41,954 nt of DNA from Geobacillus icigianus (GTDB lineage: Bacteria; Bacillota; Bacilli; Bacillales; Anoxybacillaceae), in NCBI RefSeq assembly GCF_000750005.1, contig NZ_JPYA01000113.1, positions 1-41,954 on the forward strand, written 5' to 3'. The notes under the pieces were generated by a model. It was not told the DNA's origin. It ran no database searches and worked only from the letters and a program-made list of their open reading frames with translations. Position numbers and translations under genes: made by a program. Within the stretch, counting starts at the first letter, position 1, and the number at the start of each line of letters is the position of its first letter. Positions 1 through 8,798 of this stretch are shown piece after piece.

Positions 1-446
1 ATTTTTGCCGTCCACCCGGGCATGAAAATGGCCGCTTCAAGCGCGCATTTTTAGGAAAAGTTCCATGGACAGCGCGGCCTGCCCTCCACCCGAGGATGGT
101 CCCGCCTTTTCACGCAAAAGATCCATGAGCAATTTTTGCCGTCCACCCGGGCATGAAAATGGCCGCTTCAAGCGCGCATTTTTAGGAAAAGTTCCATGGA
201 CAATGCATCCTGCCCTCCACCCGAGGATGGTCCCGCCTTTTCACGCAAAAGATCCATGAGCAATTTTTGCCGTCCACCCGGGCATGAAAATGGCCGCTTC
301 AAGCGCGCATTTTTAGGAAAAGTTCCATGGACAATGCATCCTGCCCTCCACCCGAGGATGGTCCCGCCTTTTCACGCAAAAGATCCATGGGCAACGTTTT
401 GCCCTCCACTTGGGGATGAAAATCCGCGCCAGCTCGGCATGTTCAC
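1..446. repeat. R1 dispersed repeat, tandem array (left locus)
   Basis: Three near-identical 131-bp units follow one another (about 1-131, 132-262, 263-393), then a diverged partial copy runs to about 446. Each 131-bp unit is itself two diverged monomers of about 65 bp, both containing a TCCACCC-type block followed by a purine-rich ATGAAAAT-type block. The same monomer, in the opposite orientation, occurs twice at 35851-36000. The array continues past the left edge of the window. It lies downstream of spoIIQ and its terminator. No credible protein is encoded: 131 is not a multiple of three, so reading frames shift between units. Confidence 0.9.
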
Positions 447-490
447 GAAAAAGACCTGTCCGCTTGCTGGGCAAACGGACAGGTCTTTTC
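447..490 (-). terminator. Bidirectional intrinsic terminator after spoIIQ
   Basis: A perfect 14-bp stem (about 449-462 paired with 476-489, core GACCTGTCCG) encloses a 13-nt loop. T-rich tracts on both strands make it a factor-independent terminator in either direction. It sits 28 bp past the spoIIQ stop and separates that gene from the R1 array. Confidence 0.9.
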
Positions 491-517
491 GCTTTCGCTG
501 TCAGACGCCGTGGCCGG

Positions 518-1393
518 TTACGCTCTGGCCATGCCGATCGAGGCGTCTGGCGTTTTGTAAGAGGAAGCGTCCTCATTTTGTTGGGAATGATCGTCGCTTG
601 GCGCCGTGGTGTTGTCATCAGCCGGTGTTTGTTCGGTTTCGGTCGGCGCTGTTTCATCGCTTGGCATCAATTGCTTTTCTTTGTTGGTGGCGGCGCGGTT
701 ATCACCGGCGCGATCTTTCGCTTGATCAGTCAAAGCGGTCAACGGTTTGTCAATGTAGTCGATCGGATTGACCGGCTTGCCGTCTTTGCGGATTTCAAAA
801 TGAACGTGAATGCCGGCTTCCTTGTTGAACTCGCTTTGCCCTGCCTTGCCGATCACTTCGCCTTGTTTCACCGTATCGCCGGCTTCCACTTTCACATCAG
901 CGAGCGATTGATAGACGGTCTTGACCCCTTGTTCATGATTGATTTCGACAACATAGCCTAAAATCGGGTCTTTTTCCGCTTTCGCCACCGTGCCGCTCAG
1001 CGCAGCGGTCACGTCAAACGTTTTGCCGTCTTGACGCGCCAAGTCGATGCCTTGGTTCGGGTGGTACGTATGATCATAAAAGACAAGGGCTGCTTCCTGT
1101 TCTTGTTCCGATGCGTCGTCATCATAGAACGGCGTTTTTACTTGCACCGCGTTCGGATCGAGCACAGGCATGGCGATGTTCTCTACCGTCTCATTGACCG
1201 GGACCGCCGGGTTTTCTTGCTGAGCGGCGCCGTTTTCGGCGACGTTGTCTTTGCCTGTATTCTCATCTTTGCCCAGTTGGAACCAAAGCGCGCCAGCGAT
1301 AATCAATGCGGCCGATGATAAATAAATCGCCGGAAATACCCAACGTTTGCGGAACAGACGCTTCAGCGACAATTGTTTTTGTTCCTCTCTCAT
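518..1393 (-). CDS. spoIIQ: Stage II sporulation protein Q (SpoIIQ)
   Basis: This is the forespore membrane protein that pairs with mother-cell SpoIIIAH across the intermembrane space during and after engulfment. The 291-residue product has a short cytoplasmic N-terminus, one membrane segment at about 20-40, a linker, a LytM/M23 domain at about 100-220 and an acidic, low-complexity tail. The HVHFE motif is kept, but the first zinc ligand is Asn113 (motif NQGID), matching the degenerate domain of B. subtilis SpoIIQ, so endopeptidase activity is not expected. The start at 1393 is chosen because GAGGTGA lies 5 nt upstream and the protein then begins MREE, as in B. subtilis. An ATG two codons upstream overlaps that Shine-Dalgarno sequence. 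Confidence 0.96.
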   Translation of the reverse strand: MREEQKQLSLKRLFRKRWVFPAIYLSSAALIIAGALWFQLGKDENTGKDNVAENGAAQQENPAVPVNETVENIAMPVLDPNAVQVKTPFYDDDASEQEQEAALVFYDHTYHPNQGIDLARQDGKTFDVTAALSGTVAKAEKDPILGYVVEINHEQGVKTVYQSLADVKVEAGDTVKQGEVIGKAGQSEFNKEAGIHVHFEIRKDGKPVNPIDYIDKPLTALTDQAKDRAGDNRAATNKEKQLMPSDETAPTETEQTPADDNTTAPSDDHSQQNEDASSYKTPDASIGMARA

Positions 1394-1463
1394 GTTCATC
1401 ACCTCAGCAACCATTTTGAACAGAAAGAGGAAAAGATATACACGCCGAAAGCAATTTTTTGCT

Positions 1464-1493
1464 TATTTTTTGACATTACTGCTGGTTTTATGC
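1464..1493 (-). promoter_or_regulatory. Possible sigma-F promoter of spoIIQ
   Basis: On the minus strand GCATA (1489-1493) fits the sigma-F -35 consensus GYWTA. It is followed after 15 nt by TCAAAAAATA, which matches the A-rich part of the -10 consensus but lacks its leading GG. The site overlaps the end of the spoIID terminator, about 70 nt before the spoIIQ start. Known family regulation (spoIIQ is a sigma-F gene in B. subtilis) supports a promoter here, but the sequence match is partial. Confidence 0.3.
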
Positions 1494-1517
1494 AAAAAAA
1501 ACCAGGGCGTTCGCCCC
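1494..1517 (-). terminator. Intrinsic terminator of spoIID
   Basis: On the minus strand GGGCG-AA-CGCCC (1505-1516) is followed by TGG and eight T residues (1494-1501). It begins 5 bp after the spoIID stop codon. Confidence 0.85.
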
Positions 1518-1521
1518 GTTT

Positions 1522-2550
1522 TCATTTTTTCGCAGTCAGTTTGTTCAAAAACGCCGTGGCTGATGAAATATGAACGCCGCGGTAATAGTGTTTGACGATG
1601 TCGGTGTACGTTTTCCCTTCTTTCGCCATAAAATTGGCCCCGTATTGGCTCATGCCGACGCCATGGCCATAGCCTTTGGTCGTAATGACAATGTCATCGC
1701 CTTGGCGCACCCAAGTAAAATCGGCTGACGCTAAGCCGAGCCGTTCCCGCACTTCACGGCCGGTGAACGTTTTGCCGCCGATGTTCACCTCACCGACGCG
1801 GCGGCCAGGGGTGCGGGAGAGGATGACGCCGACCGATCCGTTCTCGGAAAGCGTGACGCCAAGCCGGCGTTCAAATTCGGCCACCGACATCCATTTGCGC
1901 TGGTAAAACTTTGGGGATTGCCGATCCCATGGGCTGGCCACGCTTTTTAAATACGGAAACTCATTTTTCCAGTAGGCTTCGGAGTTTTCCGTATAGCCGT
2001 TGCTTGTCGAAAAGAAAAGCGCTTCAATCGGCTCATTGTTGTACGTTATAATTTGTCCGCGCGTTTCCAACACCGCTTTCGTCACTTTTTTGATTTTCCA
2101 GTCATAATCGCTTCCCCATAACTTGCGCAGCTCGTCATCGCTGTAATACACTTGGTGGGCCACCGTATCGGTCACGTTCGCCCCTTTCGGCAGGCGAAAC
2201 GGTTGGTTGGCAAGCAATTGCTTGACGATGTATGTTCTTGCTGTCAACGCTTGCGCTTTTAACGCTTCCAATTCAAATTCCGCCGGCATTTCTGCCGCAA
2301 CGACGCCGATGACATATTGTTCAAGAGGAATTTTTTCGACGCGTTGTTCCTTGCTTCGGTAGACCGCCACTTCGACGGACGGTCCTTCGGCTGCCTGTGA
2401 TCGCTGCGTTTGATTTTGCTTGTGCAGTTGTTCGGCCAACTTTGCCACCTTCCCATCGTAAAATGGCAAAACGAGCGCCGCTGGAATAACAAGGATGGCG
2501 ACAAACAGGCATAGTGCGAGTGCGAATACTGGTTTTAATCGTTTGACCAT
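1522..2550 (-). CDS. spoIID: Stage II sporulation protein D (SpoIID), lytic transglycosylase
   Basis: SpoIID is the mother-cell transglycosylase of the SpoIID-SpoIIM-SpoIIP engulfment machine, cleaving glycan strands ahead of the migrating membrane. The 342-residue protein has a signal anchor at about 8-30 and a SpoIID domain from about 60. It contains the motif VVAAEMP with the catalytic glutamate at position 87 (E88 in B. subtilis) and the C-terminal signature GYGHGVGMSQYGA. The start at 2550 is preferred over an in-frame ATG seven codons upstream because GGGGG precedes it at normal spacing. The gene stands alone between two terminators, as expected for a gene transcribed by its own sporulation sigma factor. 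Confidence 0.96.
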   Translation of the reverse strand: MVKRLKPVFALALCLFVAILVIPAALVLPFYDGKVAKLAEQLHKQNQTQRSQAAEGPSVEVAVYRSKEQRVEKIPLEQYVIGVVAAEMPAEFELEALKAQALTARTYIVKQLLANQPFRLPKGANVTDTVAHQVYYSDDELRKLWGSDYDWKIKKVTKAVLETRGQIITYNNEPIEALFFSTSNGYTENSEAYWKNEFPYLKSVASPWDRQSPKFYQRKWMSVAEFERRLGVTLSENGSVGVILSRTPGRRVGEVNIGGKTFTGREVRERLGLASADFTWVRQGDDIVITTKGYGHGVGMSQYGANFMAKEGKTYTDIVKHYYRGVHISSATAFLNKLTAKK

Positions 2551-2629
2551 AGCCGAGCCCCCAATATGCATTTTTCAAGCACCAGCGGACATCTTCCATC
2601 AATGCCTGCTTTGGCTTCAGTTCGTTACT

Positions 2630-2659
2630 ATAGTTATGGGCTCGGACAAGTATATATGA
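2630..2659 (-). promoter_or_regulatory. Candidate sigma-E promoter of spoIID
   Basis: The minus strand carries TCATATAT (2652-2659), 13 nt, then CATAACTAT (2630-2638). This resembles the sigma-E pattern of an ATATT-type -35 element, about 14 nt, and CATACANT. It lies about 80 nt upstream of the spoIID start, and spoIID belongs to the sigma-E regulon in B. subtilis. I see no sigma-A promoter in this 260-bp gap. Confidence 0.5.
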
Positions 2660-2810
2660 CTGTTTTCTTTATGATAAAAGCCGGTAATTTCGCCGCTCGT
2701 TCCGCTTCCCGGCATCATTTCCTAAATCAGGAAATCTTGCCGCACCGATGGTTCTTTTGACACGCTCACCCACCGTTTCGTGAAAATCGCCGTTTTTCCC
2801 CTTCGGTCAC

Positions 2811-2855
2811 AAAAAACGGCCGCTCCCTGCCTTAAGGCAGTTCACCGCCGTTTTT
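2811..2855 (-). terminator. Intrinsic terminator of murAA
   Basis: A long imperfect hairpin with an inner CTGCC-TTAA-GGCAG stem and an outer AACGGC/GCCGTT stem is bounded by T-rich tracts on both strands. It begins a few bases after the murAA stop and separates it from spoIID. Confidence 0.8.
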
Positions 2856-2861
2856 CGCTCT

Positions 2862-4166
2862 TTATCCGTTCCATTCCACCGCTTGGATTTCACTAGGCGA
2901 TTCGGTTTCTTCATGGACGCGTTCAATGTCAGCCCCGAGCGCGGCCAACTTTTCATGGAAACGAACATAGCCGCGGTCAAGATGACGAAGCTCCGTCACG
3001 CGCGTATAGCCGTCCGCCGCCAGACCTGCCAAAATCAGCGCCGCAGCCGCGCGCAAATCGGTCGCCGCCACCTCGGCGCCTTGGAGCTGACACGGGCCAT
3101 TAATAATGACGGAACGCCCTTCGATTTTAATATCGGCGTTCATGCGGCGGAATTCTTCGACATGCATAAAGCGATTTTCAAACACCGTCTCGGTGATCAT
3201 GCTTGTGCCTTCCGCTTTCAACAAGAGAGCCATCATTTGCGACTGCATGTCAGTCGGAAATCCAGGATACGGCATCGTTTTCATATCGACGGCTTTCAAC
3301 TTTTCCGGGCCGATGACGCGCACCCCATTTTCCTCTTCGATGACCGTCACACCCATCTCTTCCAGCTTGGCGATCAGCGAACCTAAATGTTCCGGCACCG
3401 CCCCTTGCACGAGAACGTTGCCGCCGGTGATCGCCGCCGCCACCATGAAGGTGCCCGCTTCGATGCGATCGGGAATCACGGTATGCGTCGTGCCGACAAG
3501 CTCATCGACCCCTTCGATGCGGATCGTGCCGGTGCCGGCGCCGCGAACTTTGGCGCCCATGGCGTTCAAAAAGTTGGCCAAATCGACGATTTCCGGCTCT
3601 TTGGCGCAGTTTTCGATCACCGTTGTCCCTTCCGCCAGCACGGCGGCCATCATAATATTTTCCGTGGCCCCGACGCTTGGGAAGTCCAAATAAATTTTGG
3701 CGCCGCGAAGACGGCCGTTCACTTCGGCATCGATAAAGCCGTTGCCGACTTTCACCGAGGCCCCCATCGCTTCAAACCCTTTCAAATGCTGGTCGATCGG
3801 GCGCGACCCGATGGCGCAGCCGCCCGGCAGCGCGACGCGGGCGCGGCCGTTGCGTGCCAGCAGCGGCCCCATCACCAGCACCGAAGCCCGCATTTTTCGG
3901 ACATATTCAAACGGCGCTTCCACCGTCAATGGGCCGGTGGCATCCACCGTGATGACATCGCCGGCGATGTGAACGTCGGCGCCTAAATAGCGAAGCACTT
4001 CACTGATTGTATATACATCGGAAAGAGCAGGCACATCATGGATCGTACTTGTTCCTTTCGTGGCCAATAAGGTGGCAGCGATGACGGGCAAAACGGCATT
4101 TTTTGCGCCTTCGACTTTGACGGTGCCGCTCAACCGGTTTCCGCCACGGACGATGATCTTTTCCAA
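2862..4166 (-). CDS. murAA: UDP-N-acetylglucosamine 1-carboxyvinyltransferase 1 (MurA)
   Basis: MurA transfers enolpyruvate from PEP to UDP-GlcNAc, the first committed step of peptidoglycan synthesis, in the cytoplasm. The 434-residue protein starts (M)EKIIVRGG, as in B. subtilis MurAA. It has Lys22, and the PEP-reactive cysteine is Cys117 in GGCAIGSRP, the site that fosfomycin alkylates in this family. The start is a TTG at 4166 preceded by GGAGGGG. An upstream ATG at 4250 would add 28 residues lacking family similarity and overlap ywmB. A second MurA paralogue lies at 39831-41117. The gene follows ywmB by 31 bp and is probably cotranscribed with it. Confidence 0.96.
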   Translation of the reverse strand: MEKIIVRGGNRLSGTVKVEGAKNAVLPVIAATLLATKGTSTIHDVPALSDVYTISEVLRYLGADVHIAGDVITVDATGPLTVEAPFEYVRKMRASVLVMGPLLARNGRARVALPGGCAIGSRPIDQHLKGFEAMGASVKVGNGFIDAEVNGRLRGAKIYLDFPSVGATENIMMAAVLAEGTTVIENCAKEPEIVDLANFLNAMGAKVRGAGTGTIRIEGVDELVGTTHTVIPDRIEAGTFMVAAAITGGNVLVQGAVPEHLGSLIAKLEEMGVTVIEEENGVRVIGPEKLKAVDMKTMPYPGFPTDMQSQMMALLLKAEGTSMITETVFENRFMHVEEFRRMNADIKIEGRSVIINGPCQLQGAEVAATDLRAAAALILAGLAADGYTRVTELRHLDRGYVRFHEKLAALGADIERVHEETESPSEIQAVEWNG

Positions 4167-4197
4167 GGTATTCCCCTCCGCGTCCAATTTCTCTATA

Positions 4198-4962
4198 TTA
4201 GTATTCAATGGTAATGATTGGGGTTCCAACAACGACGCGCGTCTTGCCACCCAATCTTTCTCTCATGGCGAGTTGCAGGTTGATGCTTTGATGATTGGCG
4301 GCCGGGAGAACGTTCTTCCACTGCCCAGTATATGCAGACAGGGAAACGAGTGACTCTTCCTTCAACCACTCGACCGGCGTCGCTTGCAAATCATGAAGCA
4401 GTTGAGAGGCTTGATCAAACAAACCACCTTTCATATTACCACTGAACTCGCCTTCCATACAAGCAAAAAATGTAGGATTGTTCACAAATAGTTCACTCGT
4501 CTTTGTTTGAATGCGCTGCGCTGCTTCTTTCCACCTAGCTTCGCTCCACGCGGAGCCGGCCGCTTCATAGAGGAGATACGTTTGCGGTCCTCCGTTTGTG
4601 ACGGTCATCACGAGCTGAATTTGTTCGCGAAAGAAAGGACGTTCATTGATGCCGATCGCTTTTGGTCCATGGCTTGTCCTCACCAATGACCAGCGAAACG
4701 AACGGTTTTGCCGTTTCAGCTCCGCCATTTTTTTGAAAAAGTCCGCATCATTTTCAATATCGTGGGCATACTCTCTTGTGTACACGACCCAGCGATCAAG
4801 CGAAGCACCATGCCGCTTCAGCGTCTGAGCGATTGTTTCGAGCGGCTTCGACCACTCGTCCCCTCGTGCGCCTTCTGTCCGATTTTGCCATCCGGCCCAA
4901 ACCAAGCCCGTCAGCACAAGCGCGGCCAGCCATGCCGTCCAGCTTTTTCCCATCTTTCTCAT
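4198..4962 (-). CDS. ywmB: YwmB family protein (TATA-box-binding-like fold), function unknown
   Basis: The 254-residue product begins with a basic stretch and one hydrophobic segment (about 8-22) that looks like a signal peptide or membrane anchor, so the mature part should lie outside the membrane. Placement directly before murAA and the overall sequence match the YwmB (DUF1779) family of spore-forming Firmicutes, whose biochemical role is not known. The start at 4962 (MRKMGKSW) is chosen because the upstream ATG at 5016 adds a tail with no signal-peptide character. A start three codons later is also possible. The 270 bp upstream, where B. subtilis has ywmA, shows no gene or clear promoter. 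Confidence 0.85.
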   Translation of the reverse strand: MRKMGKSWTAWLAALVLTGLVWAGWQNRTEGARGDEWSKPLETIAQTLKRHGASLDRWVVYTREYAHDIENDADFFKKMAELKRQNRSFRWSLVRTSHGPKAIGINERPFFREQIQLVMTVTNGGPQTYLLYEAAGSAWSEARWKEAAQRIQTKTSELFVNNPTFFACMEGEFSGNMKGGLFDQASQLLHDLQATPVEWLKEESLVSLSAYTGQWKNVLPAANHQSINLQLAMRERLGGKTRVVVGTPIITIEY

Positions 4963-5232
4963 CTCCGTTCCCTTCCTCTCCTTAGTTGTTATTGTTGCCA
5001 CCAGACAAGGGAACATACGTCAAAAAAATCGACAAAAGCAGTTTTTGAAATCGTTTTCATAAACAAACCAACGAGCAGGACGAGCTGCTCGCTGAAGTGG
5101 AAACACACCCGCGGTCGAACGCACGGCGAGACGCGGGCGGAAAGCTGAACCAACACGGTACGGGCGTCAATGGCAGCGGCCGCGTTCGAAACGGCGGATC
5201 GGCGCCGGGCGGACGGAGGTCGCCTCCCTCCT

Positions 5233-5472
5233 TTAATCGCGGAACAAATACGGCAAATCCGTTGACCATGTCCAATAATCAAGGAAAAAGTTCGCCACGG
5301 TCGAGCCGATGGCGATCGTCAACAAAATGTACAGCAGCCGTCCTTGGACGACGCGGTTCGGCTTCAGCAACACCTCGATGCGCACCGCCTGCAGCGTCCA
5401 CCATGTCACGGCGATCAACGCTAAATGGACGATAATGGAAATGAGCGCTTGTTGGCCCATGATCGGCATCAT
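5233..5472 (-). CDS. ywzB: DUF1146 family small membrane protein YwzB
   Basis: This is a 79-residue protein with two hydrophobic segments (about 8-28 and 45-65) flanking a basic loop, the layout of the DUF1146/YwzB family. Function is unknown. The start at 5472 is set by AGAGGTGA with 5-nt spacing. Longer readings to 5526 have no ribosome binding site. The position between the nuo/atp block and ywmB-murAA matches the B. subtilis neighbourhood. The 240 bp upstream, to the nuoN terminator, shows no gene and no promoter I would defend. Confidence 0.85.
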   Translation of the reverse strand: MMPIMGQQALISIIVHLALIAVTWWTLQAVRIEVLLKPNRVVQGRLLYILLTIAIGSTVANFFLDYWTWSTDLPYLFRD

Positions 5473-5713
5473 CTCATTCACCTCTTTCCTGCACACATCG
5501 TTCGTTTCGTCTGTAGGTCGGCACAACTCTCATTCTTTTCAAATTGGCGGCAGTGGGATTACGTTTATTACTTGGGGGGCCTCCAACAACATCCTCTTTC
5601 ACCAGCCGTCTAGTGGTCATACTGGCGGCAGGGAACAGCGAGAACAGGCGGGACCACGCCAAACCTCTTCCGCTTTGCTGTTGAGTTCGGTCCCCTCTCA
5701 CCCGCCGTCCAAC

Positions 5714-5740
5714 AAAAAAGAGGAGAGGCGTTCCTCTCCC
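5714..5740 (-). terminator. Intrinsic terminator at the end of the nuo operon
   Basis: On the minus strand GGAGAGG-AACG-CCTCTCC (5722-5739) is followed by TC and a run of six T residues. It starts 13 bp after the nuoN stop and closes the operon. Confidence 0.9.
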
Positions 5741-5752
5741 CTTATTGTAACG

Positions 5753-7249
5753 CTACGGCAAAAAATCGCCAAAGTGATCAAACTGGGCGAGCACATTGTA
5801 TGCAAGCCCCGGTGCCCAGCCGAGCGCCAGCGTCCCGAGCGCGCAAAGAACGACGGCCGCCGACAACCCGGCCGACATGCGGCCAAGCGGTGCCGAAGAG
5901 AACAGCGGACGGAAAAAAAGCTGGACGATCAAGTTGAAATAATACACATAAGAGATGACGGTCGTAATGGCCATCACCGCAGCGAGCACGTAATGGCCCG
6001 GCTCGGTGACGACAAGGCCGATGAACAAATGGAGCTTGGCGATAAATCCTGCCGTGCCCGGAATGCCAGCGAGCGATAGCAAAAACAGGCCGAGCGCCGC
6101 AGCCAACAGCGGGCGATGGCGGTACAGCCCCGTGAGCCCGTCCCAGTCGTCTGAACCCGTTTCATCGACGATATGCGACACGATGGCGAATGCCCCCATG
6201 TTCATCAACAGATACGCAAGCAAGTAAATCCAAAGCGAGTCGATCATCGCCCACGACATCGCGGCAAACCCAGCGAGCAAATAGCCAGCGTGGGCGATGC
6301 TGGAGTAAGCGAGCAGCCGCTTCAAGCTCCGCTGCCGGAGCGCCACAACGCTTCCGATGATCATCGTCAGCCCAGCGAGCACAGCGATCGCCGGCTGCAT
6401 CGACAACAGCAGTGATGACGGATCCCGCCCTTCCGCCGGCGCCGCAGCAAACATCGTCACCAGCAGGCGGAGGAGAAGAACAAATCCGGCTGTTTTTGAG
6501 ACAACGGCAAAAAACGCCGTCGCCGGAACGGGCGCCCCTTCGTATACGTCCGGGGCCCACATATGAAACGGAACGGCCGCCAGCTTAAACGAAACGCCAA
6601 TCAGCAAAAGAAGAAAGGCCAAGGCCAGCATGTACGGCTCATTCGTCTCTTGCAGCCGGCGGGCGATTTCGTTGAGGTTCGTCGTTCCGGTCAAACCGAA
6701 CACGTAGCTCATGCCAAACAGCATGACGGCGGTGGCGATGCCGCCGTTGATCACATATTTCAGCGCCGCTTCATTGGATGCCGCAACGGTTTTGCGCAAG
6801 CCGGCCAAAATGTAGGACGACACTGTCAGCAGTTCCACGCTGACAAACAAGGTAAGCAAATCGCCGCTCGATGCCGTCATCATCGCGCCAAGCAACGCAA
6901 ACAGCAACAGATAGGCAAACTCGCCGCCATAACGGCTACCCTCTTTTGGATTCCATCCCGCCACGATCAGCAAGGCCAGCGCCCCGCCGGCAAGCAGCAA
7001 AAGCTTGAACGCTTTCGCAAAGCTATCGAGCCGAAACGTCCCATGCAAAATCGAAGCCGGTTCAGCCGGAATGAGCGCCGCCGTCGCCCCGAGCGCAAGC
7101 ACCGCCCCGAGCGCCGCCCCCCAAGCAAGCGGACGGCGGCTTCGCTCGTCTGGCATGGCCACATCGATGAGCAACAAAACCACAGCAACGGCGAGCACAA
7201 TCCATTCGGGCGTCATGAGACTCCAATCAGATTGCCATACGTCATTCAT
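5753..7249 (-). CDS. nuoN: NADH-quinone oxidoreductase subunit N (NuoN)
   Basis: A Mrp-antiporter-like membrane subunit of complex I, one of three (L, M, N) that each carry a proton channel. The 498-residue product is almost wholly hydrophobic, with about 14 predicted membrane segments. It keeps the antiporter-core signature around KLAAVPFHMWAPDVYEGAP (about residues 230-250), containing a conserved channel Lys and helix-breaking prolines. The start at 7249 has GGAGGGTG upstream. That Shine-Dalgarno sequence overlaps the end of nuoM (stop at 7254), indicating translational coupling. It is the last gene of the operon. Confidence 0.96.
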   Translation of the reverse strand: MNDVWQSDWSLMTPEWIVLAVAVVLLLIDVAMPDERSRRPLAWGAALGAVLALGATAALIPAEPASILHGTFRLDSFAKAFKLLLLAGGALALLIVAGWNPKEGSRYGGEFAYLLLFALLGAMMTASSGDLLTLFVSVELLTVSSYILAGLRKTVAASNEAALKYVINGGIATAVMLFGMSYVFGLTGTTNLNEIARRLQETNEPYMLALAFLLLLIGVSFKLAAVPFHMWAPDVYEGAPVPATAFFAVVSKTAGFVLLLRLLVTMFAAAPAEGRDPSSLLLSMQPAIAVLAGLTMIIGSVVALRQRSLKRLLAYSSIAHAGYLLAGFAAMSWAMIDSLWIYLLAYLLMNMGAFAIVSHIVDETGSDDWDGLTGLYRHRPLLAAALGLFLLSLAGIPGTAGFIAKLHLFIGLVVTEPGHYVLAAVMAITTVISYVYYFNLIVQLFFRPLFSSAPLGRMSAGLSAAVVLCALGTLALGWAPGLAYNVLAQFDHFGDFLP

Positions 7250-7253
7250 ATGA

Positions 7254-8798
7254 TCACCCTCCTAACCCGTTCATCATCGTCTCGAGCGCGGCGGCAAGCT
7301 GCCCCGCCAACAGCTGCGGATACACGCCAACCGCCACAATCAACGCGACGAGAATGAACGCCGGAACGGCTTCGTTCATCCGCAAATCGGCGACCGCCTC
7401 CCGCGGTTCGCTTTGCCCCGCCGGAGGCTGCGACCCACGGGCGCGGCCGAACGTCACGTTCAACACCGCCTTCAGCGAGTAGGCGGCGGCGAAAATCAAA
7501 CCGAGCGCCCCTACCGCTGCCAAGATCGGCTTCTTTGCAAACAAGCCGAGAAACGCAGTGAATTCGCCGACAAATCCCGCCAAGCCCGGCAAGCCGAGCA
7601 AAGCGAGGGCAGCGGTGAGCAAATATCCGGAAAAGACGGGCATGGACGCCGCGAGTCCGCCTAGGCGGCGAATGTCGGTCGTTCCCCATCGATCGGCAAG
7701 CACACCGACGAGCAAAAATGACAAGGCGGCGATGAGCCCGTGGGCGATGGATTGGAAAATCGCCCCTTGAATGCCGGCCTCATTGAGCGCGCCAAGGCCG
7801 ACGAGCACAACTCCCATGTGCGACACGCTCGAATAGGCGAGTACATGTTTTAACTCGTGCTGTCGAAGCGCCAACAGCGCGCCGTACAGGATGTTGACGA
7901 CCCCGAGCGCGGCGATGACCCCGGCAAACGCGCGAAACTCATCGGGAAACAAGCCGATCCCAAAGCGGATCATCCCATACGCCGCGATTTTCAACAATAC
8001 GCCGGCGTGAAGCATGACGACCGGCGGCGGCGCTTCGACATGGACGCGGATGAGCCAGCGATGAAGCGGAACGGCTGGCAGCTTGAAGGCAAACGCCAGC
8101 AGCAACCCGCCAAGCAGCCAGTGCCGCGCCTCTGACGTCAACGGGGCGATCAGCTGTCCTTCGGCGACCGGGTGATGCAACATGTCGCCAAGCAAAGCGA
8201 AATTCGCCGTTCCGGTGCGGGCGACAAGCACGGCGATCACGACCAGCAGCAGCGCCGACCCGAACCCGTTGTACAGCAAATAACTGTATGCTGCCCTCTC
8301 GCGCTCAAAGCCGCCCCATTTGCCGACAAGCAAGAACATGGCGACAAGCGTCACCTCTAAGAAGAAGAAAAACCAAATGAAGTTCGCCGCGGCAAACACG
8401 CCCAACATGCCGACCTCTAGCGCGAGCAACCACATAAAATACCCTTTTTTCTCCTCGTTGACAAGCAAGGAGGCCACCGCTGCCAGCGTCCCGAGCACGG
8501 CGGTCAAGACGATAAAGAGAAGCGACAGCCCGTCGATGCCAAGTTCATAGCGGATGACATACGCCGCATCGGTCAAAAATGGGAAATCGGCAAGACGAAC
8601 CCAATGATGCGCTTCATCCAACCGCTCAAGAGGAAATCCGCGCACCGACTGGATGAACGCAAACAGCGAGAGCAGCAGCGGCGGCACGGTGGCAGCCGTT
8701 CCGATCCATTGGATCATGTTCGTCTCCGTTTTGCGAACCCATGCCAACAGCCCGATGCCTAACAACGGCGAAAAGACGAGCAGCGACAAAAAGGTCAT
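7254..8798 (-). CDS. nuoM: NADH-quinone oxidoreductase subunit M (NuoM)
   Basis: The second antiporter-like subunit of the complex I membrane arm, 514 residues, with about 14 membrane segments. The segment KLPAVPLHRWLIRVHVEAP holds the conserved channel Lys and a variant of the usual HxWLPxAHxEAP signature. In that variant position LPDA is replaced by IRV, which is somewhat diverged. The ATG at 8798 overlaps the nuoL stop by 4 nt (ATGA), with GGAGGGG as ribosome binding site, so translation is likely coupled. Confidence 0.96.
   Translation of the reverse strand: MTFLSLLVFSPLLGIGLLAWVRKTETNMIQWIGTAATVPPLLLSLFAFIQSVRGFPLERLDEAHHWVRLADFPFLTDAAYVIRYELGIDGLSLLFIVLTAVLGTLAAVASLLVNEEKKGYFMWLLALEVGMLGVFAAANFIWFFFFLEVTLVAMFLLVGKWGGFERERAAYSYLLYNGFGSALLLVVIAVLVARTGTANFALLGDMLHHPVAEGQLIAPLTSEARHWLLGGLLLAFAFKLPAVPLHRWLIRVHVEAPPPVVMLHAGVLLKIAAYGMIRFGIGLFPDEFRAFAGVIAALGVVNILYGALLALRQHELKHVLAYSSVSHMGVVLVGLGALNEAGIQGAIFQSIAHGLIAALSFLLVGVLADRWGTTDIRRLGGLAASMPVFSGYLLTAALALLGLPGLAGFVGEFTAFLGLFAKKPILAAVGALGLIFAAAYSLKAVLNVTFGRARGSQPPAGQSEPREAVADLRMNEAVPAFILVALIVAVGVYPQLLAGQLAAALETMMNGLGG

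Noticed and set aside
1..446. CRISPR array
   Set aside because: Repeats are contiguous, with no unique spacers between short direct repeats, and no cas genes are present.
65..771. Plus-strand frames encoding a repeated peptide (PPEDGPAFSRKRS-type) in the R1 array
   Set aside because: The 131-bp unit shifts frame at each repeat, the peptides have no family resemblance, and the longer frame runs antisense into spoIIQ. Explained by the DNA repeat.
4963..5232. Overlapping short frames between ywmB and ywzB as a ywmA equivalent
   Set aside because: No frame has a ribosome binding site, hydrophobic pattern or similarity I recognise. The gap is probably non-coding.
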